NCBI GenBank assembly: GCA_023132995.1
Contig: JAGLXI010000097.1
Location: forward strand, 1 to 18,505
Origin: Candidatus Zixiibacteriota bacterium
GTDB taxonomy: Bacteria > Zixibacteria > MSB-5A5 > GN15 > FEB-12
Length of the DNA stretch: 18,505 bases
Reading direction: 5' to 3'
In this document: piece by piece, positions 15,174-18,505 of the stretch
Layout: each line of letters opens with the position of its first letter
Numbering within the stretch: position 1 is the stretch's first letter
Notes under the pieces: model-generated
Database searches by the model: none
The model's input: only the letters and a program-made list of their open reading frames with translations
What the model was told of the DNA's origin: nothing
Made by a program: the position numbers and the translations under genes

Positions 15174-15824
15174 TCACACATCTCGCTTGTTGCCAAGGAG
15201 TTTCTTGGCGTAAATCAATCGCTGGATAGCGGTGATGAACGAAGCAGCCCCGACAACAATCAGAGCCAACTCCAACCATCCACCCTTGGGCCAGGTGCCG
15301 CTGGGGAGCCAGTGTTCAATAATAGAGCCGGCGATTATCAAGAGGAACTTCTCCACCCGGCCCATGACGCCGACCGCGCAGTTTTCGATCTTGCCCATCG
15401 ACTCGGCCGTTGCGCGTGTATAACTGGCTATGATCATCCCGAACAATGCGAACAGTCCCCAGCCCGGATGGACCGCGCCCGACATGGTGATCCCGGCCAG
15501 AATGAAAAACTCGCCGTAGCGATCGGATACATGGTCCAAAATGCCGCCAAAGACGGTACCGAGATTTCCGGCACGCGCCGTCGAACCATCGAGCATGTCA
15601 AGAACCGCCGAGGTGATCATCCAGGCCACACCCCAGAGCATCGCGCCATGCCAGAAGAACAGCCCGGAGGCCACCGAGCATAGCAGAGATATTCCAGTCA
15701 ACAGGTTTGGTGTCAAACCCATTTTGAGACAGATGCGTCCCAGCACCAGACTGGACTCTTCATACCATTGTCTTTTGCGCTGGTTGAGCGTTCGCTCGCT
15801 ATTCTGAATTTCGGTTCCGGCCAT
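15174..15824 (-). CDS. CDP-alcohol phosphatidyltransferase, PI-phosphate-synthase-like
   Basis: A 216-residue membrane enzyme that displaces CMP from a CDP-alcohol to form a phospholipid. The family motif is complete: D76-x2-D79-G80-x2-A83-R84-x8-G93-x3-D97-x3-D101 (DMLDGSTARA, then FGGILDHVSD). Later SYTRATAESMG (134-144) and VGVMGRVEK (151-159) resemble the alcohol-specificity region of phosphatidylinositol-phosphate and archaetidylinositol-phosphate synthases (SYxRARAE, GxxxRxER), so an inositol-phosphate or similar polyol-phosphate acceptor is favoured over glycerophosphate or serine. Hydrophobic helices surround these motifs. It is first in the operon, with its own near-consensus promoter and apparently no leader. 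Confidence 0.88.
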   Translation of the reverse strand: MAGTEIQNSERTLNQRKRQWYEESSLVLGRICLKMGLTPNLLTGISLLCSVASGLFFWHGAMLWGVAWMITSAVLDMLDGSTARAGNLGTVFGGILDHVSDRYGEFFILAGITMSGAVHPGWGLFALFGMIIASYTRATAESMGKIENCAVGVMGRVEKFLLIIAGSIIEHWLPSGTWPKGGWLELALIVVGAASFITAIQRLIYAKKLLGNKRDV

Positions 15825-15829
15825 GTCGG

Positions 15830-15858
15830 AATATAGTACCCGTTTCCGCCGAGGTCAA
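15830..15858 (-). promoter_or_regulatory. Strong promoter of the CDP-alcohol transferase operon
   Basis: Minus strand TTGACC (15853-15858), exact 17-nt spacer, TATATT (15830-15835). Only 5 nt (CCGAC) separate the -10 from ATG 15824, so transcription should begin at or next to the start codon. There is no Shine-Dalgarno. Confidence 0.7.
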
Positions 15859-15918
15859 CAAAGAGCCAAACCATTTTCTACCGGTTCGAAACCATCACCA
15901 CTTCACCCTTCTATATGA

Positions 15919-15947
15919 TTGACAACAGCGGCACGGCATGGGATATT
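15919..15947 (+). promoter_or_regulatory. Promoter of the obg-dprA-HPr operon
   Basis: Perfect TTGACA (15919-15924), 17-nt spacer, GATATT (15942-15947, four of six). The predicted start site falls at ATG 15955, and no Shine-Dalgarno lies in front of it. Divergent from the CDP-alcohol transferase promoter, with about 60 bp between the two -35 boxes. Confidence 0.6.
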
Positions 15948-15954
15948 GTCGCCG

Positions 15955-16932
15955 ATGTTTATAGATCAAGTCGAAATCGAAGTTCAGGCCGGCAACGGCG
16001 GATCGGGATGTATGTCGTTCCACACCGAAAAGTTTGTCCCCACTGGCGGGCCCGACGGTGGCAATGGCGGCCGGGGCGGGGATGTAGTCGCGGTGGCCGA
16101 CAGTAACCTGGCCACTCTGCTGGATTATCGGTATCGCCGGCACAGCAAAGCAGAAAACGGTCGCGGGGGAGAGGGGGGCAACAGAACGGGGCGCTCCGGC
16201 AAAAGTATTCGCCTGCGGGTGCCGGTGGGAACGCTGATCATAGATGTCGACACAAAGGAACAAATTGCCGATTTGGATCAGGCCGGAGCGGAAGTGGTGC
16301 TCGCCCGCGGCGGTCGCGGTGGGCGCGGCAACGCTTATTACAAGTCACCCACCAACCAGGCGCCCCGTCAGTTTCAGCCCGGTCAACCGGGTAAACATCG
16401 GAAACTGAAAATGGAGTTGAAGTTGTTAGCCGATGTCGGACTGGTTGGAATGCCCAACGCCGGTAAGTCGACAATCCTGGCGACCTTCTCGGCAGCGCGG
16501 CCCAAGATTGCCAACTATCCGTTCACGACTCTCGTGCCTAATCTGGGCATTGTCAAGATTCGCGATTTCAAGTCCTGTGTGATGGCCGATATCCCGGGTC
16601 TGATTGCCGGCGCTTCTACAGGCAAAGGATTGGGACATCAGTTTCTGCGTCACATTCAACGCACGCGGCTATTGATTTATGTGATCGATATCAATGAACC
16701 GGACATTCAACATACTCTGGATGACCTTAAGAAAGAGTTGGTCGAATTTGATCACACTTTGGTATCGCGACAATCGTTTGTGGTGATAACAAAGGTCGAC
16801 ACGGTCTCCGAAAGTGATCTAAAAGCGTTTTGCAATAGACTGCCGGATGATTATATTTACTTATCGGCGGTGACACATGTCGGCGCCAAAACGTTCATTC
16901 AGGAGATTGAGAGGCACCTTGACCAACGGTGA
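15955..16932 (+). CDS. obg: Obg/CgtA ribosome-assembly GTPase
   Basis: A 325-residue essential GTPase acting on the 50S subunit and in stress signalling. Start ATG 15955 gives the canonical MFIDQVEIEVQAGNGGSG; the in-frame TTG at 15919 is part of the -35 box and is rejected. Glycine-rich Obg fold at about 1-156 (GGPDGGNGGRGGDV, RGGRGGRGNAYY), then G domain: P-loop GMPNAGKST (165-173), switch I TTLVPNLG (191-198), DIPG (212-215), TKVD near 280 and SAV near 305. There is no OCT domain; this is the short form. dprA starts essentially at its stop codon. Confidence 0.95.
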   Translation: MFIDQVEIEVQAGNGGSGCMSFHTEKFVPTGGPDGGNGGRGGDVVAVADSNLATLLDYRYRRHSKAENGRGGEGGNRTGRSGKSIRLRVPVGTLIIDVDTKEQIADLDQAGAEVVLARGGRGGRGNAYYKSPTNQAPRQFQPGQPGKHRKLKMELKLLADVGLVGMPNAGKSTILATFSAARPKIANYPFTTLVPNLGIVKIRDFKSCVMADIPGLIAGASTGKGLGHQFLRHIQRTRLLIYVIDINEPDIQHTLDDLKKELVEFDHTLVSRQSFVVITKVDTVSESDLKAFCNRLPDDYIYLSAVTHVGAKTFIQEIERHLDQR

Positions 16933-16933
16933 A

Positions 16934-18034
16934 ATGAAAGACTGGCTGGTTGACTGTATCGGGTTGCTGTGCATACCGGGCGTCGGGCGCACGCGCTATC
17001 GGAGATTGGTCACTGCCTTCGGGTCTCCCTCAAACGCCCTGTCAGCTTCGGTCAGCGAGTTGGAACAGGTCAAGGGGATGTCACGAACGATTGCATCGGC
17101 CATCAAGGACGAATACGACGGTCCCGAAGCCCGAGCCCTGGCCTCCAAGATCATCCAACTGGGATGGGCCGCGCTGAGGCTTGAAGATGCTGAGTATCCG
17201 CAGTCGCTACGTTCGACCCACGACGCACCCCCGCTGTTGTTTCGTTTAGGCGAAGCTACCCCCCCGGATGAAAAGATGATTGCTATCGTTGGCACCCGCA
17301 AACCATCGGAGAAGGGTCGCCTGTTCGCATCCAAATTGGGGACCACTCTGGCTCGAAGCGGCATCACGGTCGTTTCCGGTATGGCTGAGGGGATCGACTC
17401 GGCTGCTCACAACGGCGCGCTTGAGGGAGGCGGCAAGACAATCGCGGTGCTCGGCAGCGCCCTTGACGTTATATATCCAGCCACTAACAAGGGATTGTCC
17501 GAACGTATCAAGATGCAGGGCACTATATATTCCGAGTACCTTCCCGGCACCAGACCGGACCGCGCCTTCTTTCCCGAACGCAACCGTATCATCTCCGGTC
17601 TGTCACAAGGCGTGGTGGTGATAGAGGCGGGGAAAAAGTCAGGCGCGTTGATCACAGCTTCGCACGCCCTGGAGCAGGGGCGTGAACTGTTCGCGGTACC
17701 GGGTTCGCCGCATGATAACATGAGCGAAGGCACCAACGAACTGATCCGCAAAGGGGCAAGATTAACCACCTCGCCTGATGACATCTTTGACGAACTACCG
17801 ACGCTCAGAGGTGAAGTCGCAGCCAGAAAGTTTATTCAACTGCCCGATATGACCGACAACGAGAAGAAACTAACCACCCTGTTTGCCGCCGGACCTATGC
17901 AGGTCGATCAACTGTCACGGGCCGCCGAATTGCCGGTGGCACAATTGATGGAACTCCTTTTGGCTCTGGAACTCAAAGGTGTGGTCCGCGAACTATCCGG
18001 TAAACGATTTGTCCTTGTCGAAGAGTACGCATGA
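16934..18034 (+). CDS. dprA: DNA-processing protein DprA
   Basis: A 366-residue single-strand DNA-binding, RecA-loading protein of natural transformation. Start choice: ATG 16934 gives MKDWLVDCIGLL; an alternative TTG at 16919 overlaps obg and has GAGG 4 nt upstream. SAM-like N-terminus (PGVGRTRYRRLV, helix-hairpin-helix type), extended Rossmann core (IAIVGTRKPSEKG, SGMAEGIDSAAHNGAL, VLGSALDVIYP, FPERNRIISGLS, AGKKSGALITASHALEQGR, FAVPGSP) and a C-terminal winged helix (about 305-366, LTTLFAAGPMQVDQLSRAA). Complete, so competence or a DNA-uptake/recombination role is possible. It overlaps HPr by 4 bp. Confidence 0.95.
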   Translation: MKDWLVDCIGLLCIPGVGRTRYRRLVTAFGSPSNALSASVSELEQVKGMSRTIASAIKDEYDGPEARALASKIIQLGWAALRLEDAEYPQSLRSTHDAPPLLFRLGEATPPDEKMIAIVGTRKPSEKGRLFASKLGTTLARSGITVVSGMAEGIDSAAHNGALEGGGKTIAVLGSALDVIYPATNKGLSERIKMQGTIYSEYLPGTRPDRAFFPERNRIISGLSQGVVVIEAGKKSGALITASHALEQGRELFAVPGSPHDNMSEGTNELIRKGARLTTSPDDIFDELPTLRGEVAARKFIQLPDMTDNEKKLTTLFAAGPMQVDQLSRAAELPVAQLMELLLALELKGVVRELSGKRFVLVEEYA

Positions 18035-18303
18035 CCAAACAGACCGTCAGTATCGTCAACAAACTCGGTTTGCACGCCCGTCCATCGGCTATGTTTGTCA
18101 CTGAAGCAACTCGTTTCCAAAGCGAGGTCTGGCTGACCAAGAATGGTCAGCGTATCAACGGCAAGTCGATAATGGGGGTCATGATGCTGGCCGCCGAGAT
18201 GGGCGCAGAGATCGAGATCGAGGTTACCGGTCCCGACGAAGAAGCATCGATGGCGGCTTTGGTCAAAGTTATCGCGTCAGGCTTCGGCGAGGAGATGGGG
18301 TGA
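18031..18303 (+). CDS. ptsH: HPr phosphocarrier protein
   Basis: A 90-residue HPr. It carries phosphate from Enzyme I on His15 (KLGLHARPSA, His15 exact) and has the regulatory Ser46 (NGKSIMGVM), so HPr kinase control is possible. Start ATG 18031 overlaps the dprA stop (ATGA). No ptsI or sugar-specific PTS gene is seen in the window, and HPr here sits with obg and dprA rather than with transport genes; a regulatory PTS (nitrogen-type or HPrK-dependent) is as likely as a sugar one. Confidence 0.93.
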   Translation: MTKQTVSIVNKLGLHARPSAMFVTEATRFQSEVWLTKNGQRINGKSIMGVMMLAAEMGAEIEIEVTGPDEEASMAALVKVIASGFGEEMG

Positions 18304-18322
18304 CCCAGTGATAAATCACGTC

Positions 18323-18428
18323 TTGCGCTTCGCGCGATACAACCTCACCCTGAGCGAACTCGAAGAGCGCATGGTCAAGCCGTGTTTTTGTGGTTTCGCC
18401 ACGTGGCACAGAAACGCGCGAAGCGCAA
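18323..18428. repeat. Inverted-repeat-bounded element (about 106 bp)
   Basis: TTGCGCTTCGCGCG (18323-18336) and its exact reverse complement CGCGCGAAGCGCAA (18415-18428) enclose 78 bp. Inside lie a stem GTGG-TTTCG-CCAC and the sequence CACCCTGAGCGAACTCGAAG, which closely resembles a motif found scattered in many bacterial genomes. It looks like a small non-coding dispersed or MITE-like element just after HPr. Its short minus-strand ORF is not convincing. Confidence 0.5.
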
Positions 18429-18431
18429 AAA

Positions 18432-18469
18432 ACAGGTTTACCTGTGTCATTCCCGCGCACGCGGGGAAT
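18432..18469. repeat. Tandem palindromes, REP-like
   Basis: ACAGGT-TT-ACCTGT (18432-18445) is followed by ATTCCCGCG-CA-CGCGGGGAAT (18449-18469, one extra G). The latter resembles the widespread TCATTCCCGCG/CGCGGGAATCC repeats. A REP-like intergenic repeat is likely, with possible mRNA 3' end protection of the obg-dprA-HPr transcript. Confidence 0.5.
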
Positions 18470-18505
18470 CCATCTTGAATCGTTCCGTTGGGTCTTGATT
18501 CGCTG

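Noticed and set aside
18269..18460. Minus-strand 63-codon ORF after HPr
   Set aside because: Covers the inverted-repeat element and the antisense of HPr; better explained as repeat sequence.
1..18505. CRISPR array, tRNA or rRNA genes
   Set aside because: No regularly spaced repeats and no cloverleaf or rRNA-like sequence recognised on either strand.

Overview
The window is a gene-dense, moderately GC-rich bacterial chromosome segment. The gene set (DUF2723/GT117 membrane protein, DUF4159 and DUF4175 envelope proteins, folP-cdaA, obg-dprA-HPr) fits a Gram-negative lineage of the FCB type, with uncultured Zixibacteria-like groups as a guess. No rRNA, tRNA or CRISPR is visible, so the taxonomy is inference only.

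Layout. 1-1370 (-) is the N-terminal part of a GT117-type multi-pass membrane glycosyltransferase. 1526-1774 (+) is a small two-TM/coiled-coil protein. 1771-7886 (-) is an envelope cluster of DUF4159, DUF4175 and TPR proteins, the last two joined by an ATGA overlap. 8034-9673 (-) is folP-cdaA, also joined by ATGA: folate synthesis with c-di-AMP synthesis.

9720-12150 is an accessory island, visibly more AT-rich than its flanks. It holds a basic GGLKGGKARA-motif gene remnant without a start codon, then a (-) operon of HigB-like toxin, HigA-like XRE protein fused to an ImmA/IrrE-type HELSH peptidase, and an unknown third protein. Divergent from this operon is a short ORF that is the N-terminal HTH part of an IS1-like transposase. 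The shared control region is the most striking object in the window. A perfect 16-bp-arm palindrome sits exactly midway between two divergent promoters, and the -35 boxes, -10 boxes and ATG codons all lie at equal distances from its centre.

12328-13422 (+) is a calcineurin-like metallophosphoesterase with a coiled-coil insert. 13560-15824 (-) is an operon of a CDP-alcohol phosphotransferase (PI-phosphate synthase-like motifs), an unknown AT-rich helical protein and a PfkB sugar kinase. 15955-18303 (+) is obg-dprA-HPr. The last 200 bases hold palindromic, probably dispersed, repeats.

A theme across the window is that several first-in-operon genes (obg, the CDP-alcohol transferase, higB, perhaps DUF4159) have a -10-like hexamer 5-8 nt before the ATG and no clear Shine-Dalgarno at a usable position. 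This suggests leaderless transcripts. Internal genes use Shine-Dalgarno sites or stop/start overlaps.
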